From Dehalococcoidia bacterium (lineage in GTDB: Bacteria > Chloroflexota > Dehalococcoidia > Lucifugimonadales > Lucifugimonadaceae), in NCBI GenBank assembly GCA_030747175.1, contig JASLLE010000024.1, positions 1-35,074 of the forward strand: a stretch of 35,074 nt of DNA, given 5' to 3'. Positions 1 through 8,157 of the stretch are shown piece by piece (position 1 is the first letter of the stretch; every line of letters begins with the position of its first letter). The position numbers and the translations under genes are program-made. The notes below the pieces were generated by a model. That model did no database searches, was not told where the DNA came from, and worked only from the letters and a program-made list of their open reading frames with translations.

Positions 1-1
1 G

Positions 2-25
2 ATTGCCGAGGCGCTTCAGAGTTGA
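2..25 (+). CDS. rpmC: ribosomal protein L29, C-terminal tail (partial)
   Basis: Only the last seven codons (reading IAEALQS) and a TGA stop at 23-25 are inside the window. The identification rests on position: L29 precedes S17 in the S10 operon, and this short Ala/Glu-rich helical end fits an L29 tail. The stop overlaps the TTG start of the next gene in the four bases TTGA, a typical translational-coupling junction. The body of the gene lies left of the window, so the call is positional rather than motif based. Confidence 0.5.
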   Translation: MAEALQS

Positions 26-342
26 CATCCGGTTTGCAAAAACAGAGGACGGGCACAGTCGTCAGCGACAAGATGGACAAGACCATCATGGTCGAGTTCT
101 ATTGGAGTCAGCGTGACCGGCTCATCGGGAAATCGCGCCGCCGCGTGACCAAGTTCATGGCCCATGACGAAAACAACCAGGCTCATCTCGGCGATGTCGT
201 TCGCATCGAGGAGACCCGCCCGCTGTCGCGAGGTAAGCGGTGGCGTTTGATCGAAATCCTTCAAGCGGGTGACGTGGCTGACTTCCAGCCGTCCGAGTTG
301 CCGACGACGCTTGAGGCGGAAGAATCGACGGGGACCGAGTAA
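22..342 (+). CDS. rpsQ: 30S ribosomal protein S17
   Basis: S17 is a primary 16S rRNA-binding protein of the small subunit. The OB-fold core is clear: the opening QRTGTVVSDKMDKTIMV block (about residues 8-24), RRVTKFMAHDE (about 40-50) and the GDVVRIEETRPLS signature (about 57-69). At 106 residues it is longer than the usual 80-90, the surplus being an acidic C-terminal tail after RLIEIL. I chose the TTG at 22 because it overlaps the upstream TGA. The frame stays open to the window edge, so an earlier start cannot be excluded, but it would run through L29. The stop directly abuts rplN. Confidence 0.95.
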   Translation: MTSGLQKQRTGTVVSDKMDKTIMVEFYWSQRDRLIGKSRRRVTKFMAHDENNQAHLGDVVRIEETRPLSRGKRWRLIEILQAGDVADFQPSELPTTLEAEESTGTE

Positions 343-711
343 GTGATTCAGGTTCAAACGCGCCTGCGCGTCGCTGACAACTCCGGAGCCCGCGAGGTGA
401 TGTGCATCCATGTCGATGGCGGGAGCCGTCGCCGTTATGGAGGCCTCGGAGACGTGATCACGGCGGCGGTAAAAGAAGCCACCCCTGGCGGCACCGTAAA
501 GATGCACGAGGTTGTCAAAGCGGTAATAGTCCGCGTCGCAAAGAACACGCGTCGACCGGACGGTTCATATATCAAGTTCGACGACAACGCCGTGGTCATC
601 ATCGGCGAGGCACAGAACCCGCGTGGCACCCGCATCTTTGGCCCCGTCGCCCGGGAATTGCGGGACCGTGACTACATGCGAATCGTTTCGCTAGCTCCGG
701 AGGTGCTGTAA
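343..711 (+). CDS. rplN: 50S ribosomal protein L14
   Basis: L14 binds 23S rRNA at the subunit interface. The product is exactly 122 residues, the usual family length, and opens with [21 protein letters not shown], the L14 N-terminal signature with the conserved DNSGAR. The FDDNAVVII and [14 protein letters not shown] blocks near the C-terminus are also diagnostic. It starts with GTG on the base after the rpsQ stop, so it is probably translated by termination-reinitiation. rplX follows two bases after its stop. Confidence 0.97.
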   Translation: MIQVQTRLRVADNSGAREVMCIHVDGGSRRRYGGLGDVITAAVKEATPGGTVKMHEVVKAVIVRVAKNTRRPDGSYIKFDDNAVVIIGEAQNPRGTRIFGPVARELRDRDYMRIVSLAPEVL

Positions 712-713
712 AT

Positions 714-1025
714 ATGGCACAGCGAATCCGACGGGGTGACCAGGTGATGGTGATCGCCGGCAAAGATCGCGGAAAACAGGGTGAAGTGGCGCGCGTAGAC
801 CGCAAGAGGGGAACCGTGGTTGTTGACGGAGTCAACGTTGTCACACGTCACGTCAAACAGCAGGCCGGCACGGCGCAGGCCGGGATCATTCACCAGGAAG
901 CTCCGATTCAGATTTCAAACGTGGCGTTCATCGATCCGGAAACGGGCGAATCCGGCAGGGTCGGGTTCCGCGTACTCGAGGACGGCACCAAGGTAAGAGT
1001 TGTAAGAGGTAGCAGTGAGTCCTGA
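714..1025 (+). CDS. rplX: 50S ribosomal protein L24
   Basis: L24 is an early assembly initiator for the large subunit. The KOW motif is visible at about residues 7-34 ([19 protein letters not shown]), followed by [12 protein letters not shown] and a C-terminal [14 protein letters not shown] stretch typical of the family. Its 103 residues are normal for L24. It starts with ATG two bases after rplN, and its last 11 bases overlap the rplE start. Confidence 0.96.
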   Translation: MAQRIRRGDQVMVIAGKDRGKQGEVARVDRKRGTVVVDGVNVVTRHVKQQAGTAQAGIIHQEAPIQISNVAFIDPETGESGRVGFRVLEDGTKVRVVRGSSES

Positions 1026-1596
1026 AGCCGCCGTGGCAGCAGAGCCCCGGCTCAAAGCCACCTATCGCGAAGACGTAGCTCCGGCGCTGCGGACCGAGTT
1101 CGGTTACACGAACCCGATGCAGACGCCGAAGCCGACAAAGGTCGTACTGAACATCGGTATCGGCGAGGCGCTGGATGACCGCAACGCCCTGGACGCCGCG
1201 CTCGGTGATTTGACGACCATCACCGGCCAGAAGCCGGTGATCCAGCGCGCCAGGAAGTCGATCTCCAACTTCAAGCTTCGCGAGGGGATGCAGGTCGGCC
1301 TCACGGTCACGATGCGCGGCCAACGCATGTGGGACTTCCTCGATCGCCTCATCAACCTGACGCTGCCACGAGTCCGTGACTTCCACGGCATCTCCCGGCG
1401 ATCATTTGATGGTCGCGGCAACTACTCCCTCGGGATCCGGGAACAGATCGTGTTTCCGGAGATCGACTACAATCTAATCGACCGGTTGCGCGGCCTTCAG
1501 GTCAACATAGTGACCTCGGCAAACACGGACGAAGAAGGCCGCCGGATGCTTGAGCTTCTCGGCATGCCCTTCGAACGAATCGAAGACGCCGCGTAG
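1015..1596 (+). CDS. rplE: 50S ribosomal protein L5
   Basis: L5 contacts 5S rRNA and the P-site tRNA. The family blocks are clear: LNIGIGEA (about 43-50), [15 protein letters not shown] (about 66-80), the [15 protein letters not shown] strand, and the C-terminal [16 protein letters not shown]. Its 193 residues include an N-terminal arm slightly longer than average. The GTG at 1015 lies inside rplX in another frame (11-base overlap). The downstream gap to rpsN is 53 bases and T-rich. Confidence 0.96.
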   Translation: MSPEAAVAAEPRLKATYREDVAPALRTEFGYTNPMQTPKPTKVVLNIGIGEALDDRNALDAALGDLTTITGQKPVIQRARKSISNFKLREGMQVGLTVTMRGQRMWDFLDRLINLTLPRVRDFHGISRRSFDGRGNYSLGIREQIVFPEIDYNLIDRLRGLQVNIVTSANTDEEGRRMLELLGMPFERIEDAA

Positions 1597-1649
1597 CTCT
1601 TTCTGTTTAACCTTTCTGTAAATCTAGTCTGTAAATCTGGGATTCCCAT

Positions 1650-1859
1650 TTGGCTAAGAAGACAAAAGTAGAGAAGTGGAAGCGCCACAAACGCGAACTG
1701 GCAGCGGGCACGATGAAGTACCCGGTCCAGTTCCACAACCGATGCGAAAGATGCGGACGGCCGCGCGGTTACATCCGGTTCGTAGGAATGTGCCGCATCT
1801 GCTTCCGCTCACTGGCCCTCAGGGGTGAGTTACCCGGAATACGGAAGGCAAGCCTGTAA
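1650..1859 (+). CDS. rpsN: 30S ribosomal protein S14, zinc-binding type (RpsN type Z)
   Basis: S14 sits in the head of the 30S subunit. This is the short zinc-ribbon form: CERC and CRIC are separated by 12 residues ([12 protein letters not shown]) and followed by the conserved [13 protein letters not shown] tail. At 69 residues it is close to the usual 61 of the zinc type and well short of the 101-residue zinc-free type. I chose the TTG at 1650 because it gives [16 protein letters not shown], a normal basic S14 start. The canonical last residue Trp is Leu here. The position between L5 and S8 is the standard spc order. Confidence 0.95.
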   Translation: MAKKTKVEKWKRHKRELAAGTMKYPVQFHNRCERCGRPRGYIRFVGMCRICFRSLALRGELPGIRKASL

Positions 1860-1982
1860 AAGGCCCGTCCCGTCCCGCCACGCGGCGGCCAGCGGTCATC
1901 GCCGGAAGGTGCCACGGAGCGGTCCCTCAGGAAGGGCGGCCCGGACGGCAAACCACCGGTGGAGCAAGAAACAGGAATCGTA

Positions 1983-2387
1983 ATGCCCGTCACTGACCCG
2001 ATATCAGACATGCTGACCCGGGTGCGAAACGCAATCCAGGTCAGACATGAAAGCGTTCTCGTCCCCAATTCCAAGACGAAGCGTTCGCTGGCCCAGATGT
2101 TGCAGCGAGAAGGTTTCATTTCTTCTGTCGAGATTGAAGAAGCGGAAGAAAAGAAACAACCGATGATGAAACTCGGCCTCAAGTATTACGAGGACGAAAC
2201 ACCGGTCATCAGCGGATTAAAGCGTGTCAGCAGGCCCGGATTGCGGGTTTACGTCGGCCGACGGGAGATTCCTCGCTACTTCGGCGGCCTCGGCGTGTCG
2301 TTCCTTTCAACCTCGGCCGGCGTTATGACCGGCCGCGAGGCCTGGCGACGCGGTATCGGCGGTGAGCTCTTGTTCTACGTCTGGTAA
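1983..2387 (+). CDS. rpsH: 30S ribosomal protein S8
   Basis: S8 binds helix 21 of 16S rRNA and in many bacteria represses its own spc operon. The N-terminal DPISDMLTRVRNA signature and the C-terminal GRPGLRVYVG-like and GVMTGREAWRRGIGGELLFYVW blocks identify it. I placed the start at ATG 1983, giving 134 residues (family about 130), preceded by AGGA eight bases upstream. An in-frame GTG at 1959 would add eight residues that do not look conserved. The 123-base gap to rpsN is long for this operon and GC-rich with short hairpins (for example 1875-1888), so a leader structure is possible. Confidence 0.95.
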   Translation: MPVTDPISDMLTRVRNAIQVRHESVLVPNSKTKRSLAQMLQREGFISSVEIEEAEEKKQPMMKLGLKYYEDETPVISGLKRVSRPGLRVYVGRREIPRYFGGLGVSFLSTSAGVMTGREAWRRGIGGELLFYVW

Positions 2388-2405
2388 GGGCGGGAGTACG
2401 TAACG

Positions 2406-2951
2406 ATGAGCAGAATTGGCAACGCCCCCATTCCGGTACCCGCAGGCGTCGATGTGAAAATCGATGGTCCTGCGGTCACGGTCAAGGGCAAAAACGGCGA
2501 ACTCAAGTCCGTGTTCAATCAGGATCTGACTATCGCCCTGGAAGATGGGGTCCTCAAGGTCTCCCGGCCCACGGACCAACAGGAGCACCGTGCGTTGCAC
2601 GGCCTGACGCGCTCTCTACTGAACAACATGGTCGTGGGCGTATCGGACGGCTTCGAGCGCGCCCTTGACCTGGTTGGCACCGGTTACCGGGTCCAGCAGA
2701 ACGGCAACGGAATCACCCTCCAGCTTGGTTTCAGCCACCCGGTTGAGGTCCAGCCCCTGGACGGAGTCACGCTGGAAGCGGACGGACAGGTCCGGGTCGT
2801 CGTGAAGGGCGCGGACAAGCAGGCCGTCGGCCACCAGGCCGCGGTTATCCGCAAACTCCGCCCGCCAAACGCCTACACCGGCAAGGGCGTCCGATACGCC
2901 GGCGAACAGATCCACCTCAAGCCCGGCAAGAGCGCCGCCAGGGCGGAATAA
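2406..2951 (+). CDS. rplF: 50S ribosomal protein L6
   Basis: L6 lies near the sarcin-ricin loop and the L7/L12 stalk base. The product has the classical opening [15 protein letters not shown], the [10 protein letters not shown] turn of the first domain and, in the second domain, [33 protein letters not shown]. The last stretch is the L6 signature. Its 181 residues match the family. ATG 2406 follows rpsH by 18 bases and rplR starts five bases after its stop. Confidence 0.97.
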   Translation: MSRIGNAPIPVPAGVDVKIDGPAVTVKGKNGELKSVFNQDLTIALEDGVLKVSRPTDQQEHRALHGLTRSLLNNMVVGVSDGFERALDLVGTGYRVQQNGNGITLQLGFSHPVEVQPLDGVTLEADGQVRVVVKGADKQAVGHQAAVIRKLRPPNAYTGKGVRYAGEQIHLKPGKSAARAE

Positions 2952-2956
2952 TCAAG

Positions 2957-3325
2957 ATGGCAAACTCAAGAAAACAGGTATCAAGGCGCGTGATGCGCCA
3001 CAAGCGATTGCGTAAAAAGATGTCCGGCACGCAAGAGCGGCCGCGGCTCGCTGTGTTTCGCAGCCATAGCCATATCTACGCGCAGGTGATCGACGACTCA
3101 GCCGGGCACACGCTCGTTGCCGCATCGACGCTCGACCCGGATCTCAAGGATCAGTTGTCCTCGAGCGGCAAGATCGACAACGCGACCGCAGTAGGAACGG
3201 CGATCGCTCAGAAGGCAAAGGATGCCGGAGTCGAACGCGTGGTGTTCGACCGCGGCGGCTACGCGTACCACGGACGTGTGAAGGCGCTCGCGGAAGCGGC
3301 GCGCGAAGTGGGTCTGGAGTTTTAG
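2957..3325 (+). CDS. rplR: 50S ribosomal protein L18
   Basis: L18 carries 5S rRNA into the central protuberance. Conserved features are the basic N-terminus ([12 protein letters not shown]), [20 protein letters not shown], and the C-terminal [26 protein letters not shown]. Its 122 residues are standard. The TAG stop ends one base before the ATG of rpsE, so the two genes are directly joined. Confidence 0.97.
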   Translation: MANSRKQVSRRVMRHKRLRKKMSGTQERPRLAVFRSHSHIYAQVIDDSAGHTLVAASTLDPDLKDQLSSSGKIDNATAVGTAIAQKAKDAGVERVVFDRGGYAYHGRVKALAEAAREVGLEF

Positions 3326-4045
3326 ATGACTCAACAGAACAGGCCGGGTGGACCACCCGGCGCCCGTGGCGGCGGCGGCAACCGAGGCCGAGGCGGCCGC
3401 GGCGGACCAGGTGGCCCCGGGGGACCGGGTGGCCCGGGCGATCGCGGCCGCGGTGGTCCGGGTGAGCGCGGCCGAGGCCGCGGTCCCCGGCGTGAACGAC
3501 CGCAGGAGCGGGAAGATTCAGGTCTCGAAGAGCGCGTAATCAAGATCCGTCGCGTCTCCAAGGTCGTCAAAGGTGGCCGTCACCTGAGCTTCAACGCTCT
3601 CGTGGTCGTCGGCGACAGTGAAGGCAAGGTCGGGATGAGCCTCGGCAAGGCCAAGGCCGTTCCGGACGCAGTGCGTAAAGGCACCGCCGGCGCCAAGCGC
3701 GAGATGAAACCCGTGGTCCTTAGCGGCACAACCCTGCCGCACGAGATCCAGGCCAAGTTCGGCGGCGCCAAGGTGCTGCTCAGGCCGGCCGCTCCCGGTA
3801 CCGGCATCATCGCCGGCGGCGGGGTGCGCGCCGTGATGGAAGTCGTGGGCGTTAAGGACGTGCTGTCAAAGACCTTCGGCTCCAGCAACACGTTGAATAT
3901 CGTACGCGCCACGCTGCTCGCCCTGAGCCTTTTGCGTGACCCGAAGACCGAGGCAGCTCGCCGAATGGGCATCGACATTTCGACTCCGACCCCGCAGCCC
4001 GATCCGGTCGCAGTAGCGGTCGCTTCGGCGGCGAACGCGGAGTAA
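3326..4045 (+). CDS. rpsE: 30S ribosomal protein S5 with Gly/Arg/Pro-rich N-terminal extension
   Basis: S5 takes part in decoding fidelity and lines the mRNA entry channel with S3 and S4. The standard protein begins near residue 67 (LEERVIKIRRVSKVVKGG). It shows the S5 signature GRHLSFNALVVVGDSEGKVG, then the second domain (RPAAPGTGIIAGGGVRAVMEVVGVKDVLSKTFGSSN). The gene is 239 codons against about 165 in most bacteria. Almost all the surplus is a block of about 60 residues rich in PGG, GGPGG and RGRG units at the N-terminus, with a small acidic end (QEREDSG) before the core. The ATG abuts rplR and no convincing internal start exists before the core, so the extension is probably translated. 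It may be disordered and RNA-binding, which is inference. Confidence 0.95.
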   Translation: MTQQNRPGGPPGARGGGGNRGRGGRGGPGGPGGPGGPGDRGRGGPGERGRGRGPRRERPQEREDSGLEERVIKIRRVSKVVKGGRHLSFNALVVVGDSEGKVGMSLGKAKAVPDAVRKGTAGAKREMKPVVLSGTTLPHEIQAKFGGAKVLLRPAAPGTGIIAGGGVRAVMEVVGVKDVLSKTFGSSNTLNIVRATLLALSLLRDPKTEAARRMGIDISTPTPQPDPVAVAVASAANAE

Positions 4046-4048
4046 GCC

Positions 4049-4231
4049 ATGGGTGACCTTCGCATAACTCAGATCAAGAGCAAGATCGGCTACCCGCAAG
4101 ACCAGAGGGCGACATTGCAGTCCCTGGGTCTTCGCAAGATACGGCAGCAGGTCGTCCGGCCAGACAATCCCGCCGTCCGCGGGATGATCCACAAGGTCCG
4201 GCATCTCATAACCGTAGAAGAAGCCGAATAA
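4049..4231 (+). CDS. rpmD: 50S ribosomal protein L30
   Basis: L30 is a small ferredoxin-like-fold protein of the large subunit. At 60 residues it has the family length and pattern: LRITQIKSKIGYPQDQRATLQSLGLRKIRQQVV, followed by DNPAVRGMIHKVRHLI. It starts with ATG three bases after the rpsE stop and precedes rplO, the normal spc order. A 43-base gap separates it from rplO. Confidence 0.96.
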   Translation: MGDLRITQIKSKIGYPQDQRATLQSLGLRKIRQQVVRPDNPAVRGMIHKVRHLITVEEAE

Positions 4232-4274
4232 GAATTCGCTTCTGGAAACCAACGATTGCAGGTAACTTAGGCAA

Positions 4275-4715
4275 ATGGGATTACACGACCTCAAGCCCGC
4301 GGCGGGTTCGGTCCGCCCCCGGCGACGCGTCGGACGAGGCGATGGCAGTGGCCGCGGCACTTATTCAACCCGCGGCTCCAAGGGCCAGAAGCAGCGCACG
4401 AGCATAAAGCCCTTCTTCGAAGGCGGTCAGTTGCCGCTGGTGAAGCGCCTGCCGTACATGCGGGGCTTCAACAACAAGTGGCGGGTCGAGTACGTCCCGG
4501 TCAATGTCTCGCGGCTCGATATCTTCGACGCAGATTCGGAAGTAGGACCGGCTGAACTCGCATCCGCCGGCATCATCACGAAACCGGGTGAGAAGATCAA
4601 GATCCTGGGAGACGGTGAGATATCTACGTCCCTCCAGGTGAGTGCGCACGGATTCAGTAAAGCCGCAAGGACCAAGATCGAAGCGGCCGGCGGCAGTGTA
4701 GTCGTAATCGAGTAG
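4275..4715 (+). CDS. rplO: 50S ribosomal protein L15
   Basis: L15 organises 23S rRNA late in large-subunit assembly. It opens with MGLHDLKPAAGS, has the Gly/Arg-rich loop RRRVGRGDGSGRGTYSTRGSKGQ (about 17-39), the FEGGQLPLVKRLPYMRGF block, and ends with HGFSKAARTKIEAAGGSVVVIE, the L15 C-terminal signature. Its 146 residues are usual. It lies directly upstream of secY, as in nearly all bacteria. Confidence 0.97.
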   Translation: MGLHDLKPAAGSVRPRRRVGRGDGSGRGTYSTRGSKGQKQRTSIKPFFEGGQLPLVKRLPYMRGFNNKWRVEYVPVNVSRLDIFDADSEVGPAELASAGIITKPGEKIKILGDGEISTSLQVSAHGFSKAARTKIEAAGGSVVVIE

Positions 4716-4758
4716 CTGTTACCGACTTCGGGGAATCTTGCACGGTGAAGGTGCGTAG

Positions 4759-6129
4759 TTGATCAGAGAAGCCCAGGCACAACGGACAGAATCCACCCGC
4801 CCCGCCCTGCTGCAGGCGGTTATCGACTCGATGCGGATCCCGGACCTCCGGTTCAGGATCCTGTTCACGTTGGCGATCCTGATCATCTTCCGGTTCACGG
4901 CGCACCTGCCTGTGCCCGGTGTGGACCGTGACGCCCTGGCGGCGGCGTTCGAGGCCAGTCCCCTGCTCGGCTTCCTGGACCTGTTCAGCGGGGGAGCACT
5001 CAGAAACCTGAGCGTGGCTGCGCTTGGCGTTTACCCGTACATCACCGCGTCCATCATCATCCAGATAATGACGCCACTCATCCCGTCGCTCAAAGAGCTG
5101 GCGGCAGAGGGGCAGTACGGTCGCCAGAAGATCAACCAGCTCACGCACTACCTGACGGTCCCGATCGCCATTCTGCAGGGCTACGGACAGCTGAACCTGC
5201 TGCAAAGCGGGGGACTGGGCGGAGCGCAGGGCGGGGCTATCAGCGGCATCGGCCTCGGCAGCGGAGAACTGCTCGGGACGCTCGCAATTTTGAGCGCGTT
5301 TGTGGCCGGAACGCTCTTCCTGGTCTGGCTCGGGGAGTTGATAACCGAAAAAGGCATCGGCAACGGCATATCGCTGATTATTTTCGCGGGGATCGTGTCG
5401 ACGCTGCCCCAGATTATTGGCCAGGGCGCGCTCATCAGAGACCAGGGATTCCAGTTGATGATGCTGGCCGCCATAACGCTGGCCATGATCTATTTCATCG
5501 TTGTTTTCAACGAGGCGCAACGCAGGATTCCCGTGCAGTACGGTCGCAACATTTTCCGTGGCGGCCGAATGTATCGGCAGGCGGGCGCTACGCATATACC
5601 GTTGCGCGTTAACTCGGCGGGCATGATTCCGCTGATCTTCGCGTTCTCCATCCTGATCCTGCCGCCGACCCTCGCCAGCTATTTCGCCGATCCGGCGAGC
5701 GACAGTCTTGTTGCGAACATGTCGTCGTTCTTTACCGACGCCATGAGTCCGACAAGCCTGTTCTACTGGATCATGGTGTTCATACTGGTGGTCGTATTCA
5801 CCTTCTTTTACGCGCTCGTCACGTTCAATCAACAGAACCTGGCCGAGAATCTGCAGAAAAACGGTGGATTCGTACCCGGCATCAGGCCGGGCAAACCGAC
5901 GCATGATTACCTTATGCGCGTGATCTTCCGCATCACCTGGGGCGGTGCGTTATTCCTCGGTTTTATCTCGGTCATGCCGTACATAGCCGGCCAGATAACA
6001 AGCGTGGCCGCATCTACGAGCATCGTCAGCGCGACCAGTCTCTTAATCATGGTCGGCGTGGCGCTGGACACAATGCGTCAGCTTGAAGCCCAGTTGTTGA
6101 TGCGTAACTACGAGGGCTTCATCCGCTAG
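4759..6129 (+). CDS. secY: preprotein translocase subunit SecY
   Basis: SecY forms the protein-conducting channel of the Sec translocon in the cytoplasmic membrane, with SecE and SecG. The 456-residue product has about ten hydrophobic segments and the family marks: LPVPGVD in the first periplasmic region, GVYPYITASIIIQ in TM2, the WLGELITEKGIGNGISLIIFAGI block of TM5, RRIPVQYGR in the large cytoplasmic loop, and the final QLEAQLLMRNYEGF. I chose TTG 4759 because a GGTGAAGG purine stretch lies just upstream and the protein then starts a short way before the first amphipathic helix. Confidence 0.97.
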   Translation: MIREAQAQRTESTRPALLQAVIDSMRIPDLRFRILFTLAILIIFRFTAHLPVPGVDRDALAAAFEASPLLGFLDLFSGGALRNLSVAALGVYPYITASIIIQIMTPLIPSLKELAAEGQYGRQKINQLTHYLTVPIAILQGYGQLNLLQSGGLGGAQGGAISGIGLGSGELLGTLAILSAFVAGTLFLVWLGELITEKGIGNGISLIIFAGIVSTLPQIIGQGALIRDQGFQLMMLAAITLAMIYFIVVFNEAQRRIPVQYGRNIFRGGRMYRQAGATHIPLRVNSAGMIPLIFAFSILILPPTLASYFADPASDSLVANMSSFFTDAMSPTSLFYWIMVFILVVVFTFFYALVTFNQQNLAENLQKNGGFVPGIRPGKPTHDYLMRVIFRITWGGALFLGFISVMPYIAGQITSVAASTSIVSATSLLIMVGVALDTMRQLEAQLLMRNYEGFIR

Positions 6130-6167
6130 TTCTCCCAGACCGCCAGTCCCTTAGAGGCAGACACACG

Positions 6168-6806
6168 TTGCTCATCGTATTTCTCGGCGCGCCCGGCGCA
6201 GGCAAGGGTACGCAGGCCAAAACACTTGCAGGAAAGAAGAACCTGACACATCTCGCGACCGGTGATCTGCTTCGAGCAGAGGTAGCGGCCGGTACCGAAC
6301 TGGGCCTGGCCGCCAAAGCTTTCATGGACCGTGGCGACCTGGTGCCGGACGATGTGATGATCGGAATGATCCAGGGCCGCCTCGCCTCTCCGGGTTCGGA
6401 CGGTCTCCTGCTGGACGGATTCCCGCGCACCCTGGCGCAGGCGCAGGCACTGGACGAGGCGCTTGCATCGGCAGGCGCGAGCGTGGATCAATCGATCTAC
6501 TTCAAGGTGTCCGAGGAAGAGCTTGTACGTCGCCTTGCCGGACGTTCCACCTGCCCCGACTGCCAGCGGGCGTACCACGACACGTTCAATCCGCCACACA
6601 GGGCCGACGAGTGCGATGACTGCGGCACGTCGTTGATCCGGCGCGAGGACGACAAAGCTGACGCGGTGCGAAATCGCCTGAAGGTGTACGGGACGCAGAC
6701 AACTCCGGTCCTCGATCATTACAGAACCGCAGGCAAACTGGTGGAAGTCGATGGGGAACAGGCGATTGATGCCGTACAGGAAGACCTGGCCGTCGCGGTC
6801 GGGTAA
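6168..6806 (+). CDS. adk: adenylate kinase, zinc-LID type
   Basis: Adk interconverts AMP + ATP and 2 ADP in the cytoplasm. The P-loop GAPGAGKGT is at residues 7-15, the AMP-binding TGDLLR and LLDGFPRT motifs follow, and the long LID contains four cysteines (C129, C132, C149, C152) in CPDC and CDDC pairs. This is the structural zinc site seen in Gram-positive-like adenylate kinases. Its 212 residues are normal. The TTG start at 6168 is preceded by AGAGG. Placement between secY and map is conserved in many bacteria. Confidence 0.97.
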   Translation: MLIVFLGAPGAGKGTQAKTLAGKKNLTHLATGDLLRAEVAAGTELGLAAKAFMDRGDLVPDDVMIGMIQGRLASPGSDGLLLDGFPRTLAQAQALDEALASAGASVDQSIYFKVSEEELVRRLAGRSTCPDCQRAYHDTFNPPHRADECDDCGTSLIRREDDKADAVRNRLKVYGTQTTPVLDHYRTAGKLVEVDGEQAIDAVQEDLAVAVG

Positions 6807-6840
6807 GTGCACGGTACGTGCGTCAGAATCACGCTTCAGC

Positions 6841-6846
6841 TATAAT
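6841..6846 (+). promoter_or_regulatory. possible -10 box upstream of map
   Basis: A perfect TATAAT lies in the 54-base gap between adk and map. The hexamer 17 bases upstream (gtgcgt) does not resemble TTGACA, and there is no extended TG. If functional it would give map-infA-rpmJ and the alpha operon an internal promoter, with transcription starting almost at the map ribosome binding site (GGGAG, 6851-6855). This is a weak call because one hexamer is easily found by chance. Confidence 0.25.
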
Positions 6847-6860
6847 CTTCGGGAGCTTTC

Positions 6861-7673
6861 TTGAACCTCGGCTCAACGCTCGGCTCAGAATCGGATCCAA
6901 TGTTTCGGGTACCGACTATTAAGTCCGCCCGTGAATTGGATTCAATGCGCGCGGCCGGACGTGTTGTCGCGGAGGTGAAGGAACGTCTCATTCAAGTCCT
7001 GGAACCCGGCGTGACAACGGGATTTCTGGACGACGAAGCGAGGAAGGTGATCTCGGATAGAGGCGCCGAGCCATCCTTTCTGGGTTATGCGCCAATTCCG
7101 GGGGCGATCCCGTTTCCGGGCGTGATCTGTACCTCTTTGAATGAAGAGATCGTTCACGGGATCCCGGGCCAGCGGGTGATCGAGGACGGAGATCTGGTGA
7201 AGCTAGACGTCGGCGCGGTCGTCGACGGCTTTCACGGGGACTCGGCGATAACGCTGATAGCCGGCGACGGAGACTCGGAAAAGAAGGAGCTGGTCGAGGT
7301 CACTCGTCGAGCTCTGGATCAGGGCGTGCTGGCCTCCATGGCGGGAGCCAGGATTGGAGACATCTCCGCCGCGATCGAGGGCTACGTAAGGCCTCGAGGA
7401 TTTGAACTAGTCAGGGAGTACACGGGACACGGAATAGGCCGGCGCTTGCACGAAGCACCGCAGATCCCGAACGTGGGAGTCGGCGGACAGGGCCCGCAGC
7501 TTCGCGTCGGGATGGTTATCTGCATAGAGCCGATGGTGAACCTCGGCACGTGGAGGACTGAGAGCCTCGACGATGGCTGGACGGTTGTGACGGCGGACAG
7601 AAAGCTCTCGGCGCATTTCGAACACACCCTGGCGATCACACCGGAAGGCCCTGAAGTTTTGACGGTCCTTTGA
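6861..7673 (+). CDS. map: type I methionine aminopeptidase
   Basis: Map removes the initiator methionine from nascent proteins. The pita-bread metal ligands are all present: D116 (KLDVG), D127 (HGDSA), H190 ([10 protein letters not shown]), E223 (CIEPM) and E254 (FEHT), plus the substrate-binding H99 in IVHGIPG. I used TTG 6861 because it has a good GGGAG six bases upstream. ATG 6900 would remove 13 residues and give 257, equally compatible with the family but with a weaker ribosome site. It follows adk and precedes infA, a conserved arrangement. Confidence 0.96.
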   Translation: MNLGSTLGSESDPMFRVPTIKSARELDSMRAAGRVVAEVKERLIQVLEPGVTTGFLDDEARKVISDRGAEPSFLGYAPIPGAIPFPGVICTSLNEEIVHGIPGQRVIEDGDLVKLDVGAVVDGFHGDSAITLIAGDGDSEKKELVEVTRRALDQGVLASMAGARIGDISAAIEGYVRPRGFELVREYTGHGIGRRLHEAPQIPNVGVGGQGPQLRVGMVICIEPMVNLGTWRTESLDDGWTVVTADRKLSAHFEHTLAITPEGPEVLTVL

Positions 7674-7698
7674 ACGGATTATCGGGAACGGAGAAAAT

Positions 7699-7917
7699 TT
7701 GGCGAAGAAGGAAGGCATAGAAGTAGAGGGCACGGTCACAGAAGCGCTCCCCAACGCGAACTTTCGCGTGGAGTTGCCGACCGGGCATAAAGTGCTGGCA
7801 CACGCATCTGGAAAGATCCGGTTGAACTTCATCCGGGTTCTGCCCGGTGACAAGGTGCTGGTGGAGCTCTCTCCTTACGACCTCACCCGTGGCCGGATCA
7901 CCTACCGGTTCAAGTAG
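7699..7917 (+). CDS. infA: translation initiation factor IF-1
   Basis: IF-1 occupies the ribosomal A site during initiation. The 72-residue product is the exact family length and a single OB fold: [31 protein letters not shown] and the closing [18 protein letters not shown] are diagnostic. It starts with TTG, with GGAACGGAG upstream. rpmJ follows after 38 bases. Confidence 0.97.
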   Translation: MAKKEGIEVEGTVTEALPNANFRVELPTGHKVLAHASGKIRLNFIRVLPGDKVLVELSPYDLTRGRITYRFK

Positions 7918-7955
7918 ACCGGTAGGCGTTAAGCCATCGGGGGCAGTCGAGAGAT

Positions 7956-8069
7956 ATGAAAGTAAGAGCATCCGTAAAACGCCGTTGCGCCAACTGCAAG
8001 GTGATCCGGCGCAAGGGAACGGTACGCGTTCTGTGCAGCAACGGGCGGCACAAGCAGCGCCAGGGTTAA
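7956..8069 (+). CDS. rpmJ: 50S ribosomal protein L36, zinc-binding form
   Basis: This 37-residue gene starts [14 protein letters not shown] and ends HKQRQG. It has the zinc-ribbon ligands C11, C14, C27 and H32 (CANC and CSNGRH), so it is the C+ form of L36. The length and the infA-rpmJ-rpsM order are the bacterial norm. ATG 7956 is preceded by GAGAG. No zinc-free paralog is visible in the window. Confidence 0.96.
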   Translation: MKVRASVKRRCANCKVIRRKGTVRVLCSNGRHKQRQG

Positions 8070-8093
8070 CTACTCCAAATTCAGTTCAGGCAC

Positions 8094-8117
8094 GGCCGGC
8101 GAATTTCTAATTCGGCC
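8094..8117 (+). other. bulged hairpin in the rpmJ-rpsM gap
   Basis: GGCC (8094-8097) and the following GAATT can pair with AATTCGGCC (8109-8117), leaving a three-base bulge and a TCT loop. No T-run follows, so it is not a standard terminator. It lies about 40 bases before the rpsM start, where S4-mediated control acts in E. coli, but sequence alone does not show that a protein binds here. Confidence 0.25.
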
Positions 8118-8157
8118 ACGGAATCTCAAGAGCATCAGGATTTAAGGAACATCGCAT

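Noticed and set aside
1860-1982. rpsN-rpsH spacer as an S8-binding leader
   Set aside because: Only short GC hairpins (for example 1875-1888) are visible. I could not reproduce a helix-21-like S8 site, so no regulatory feature is called.
4654-5904. Long open frame on the minus strand opposite secY
   Set aside because: It is very rich in Arg, Gln, Glu and His, lies opposite a clear secY with strong family motifs, and has no recognisable domain. It is a GC-rich antisense artefact.
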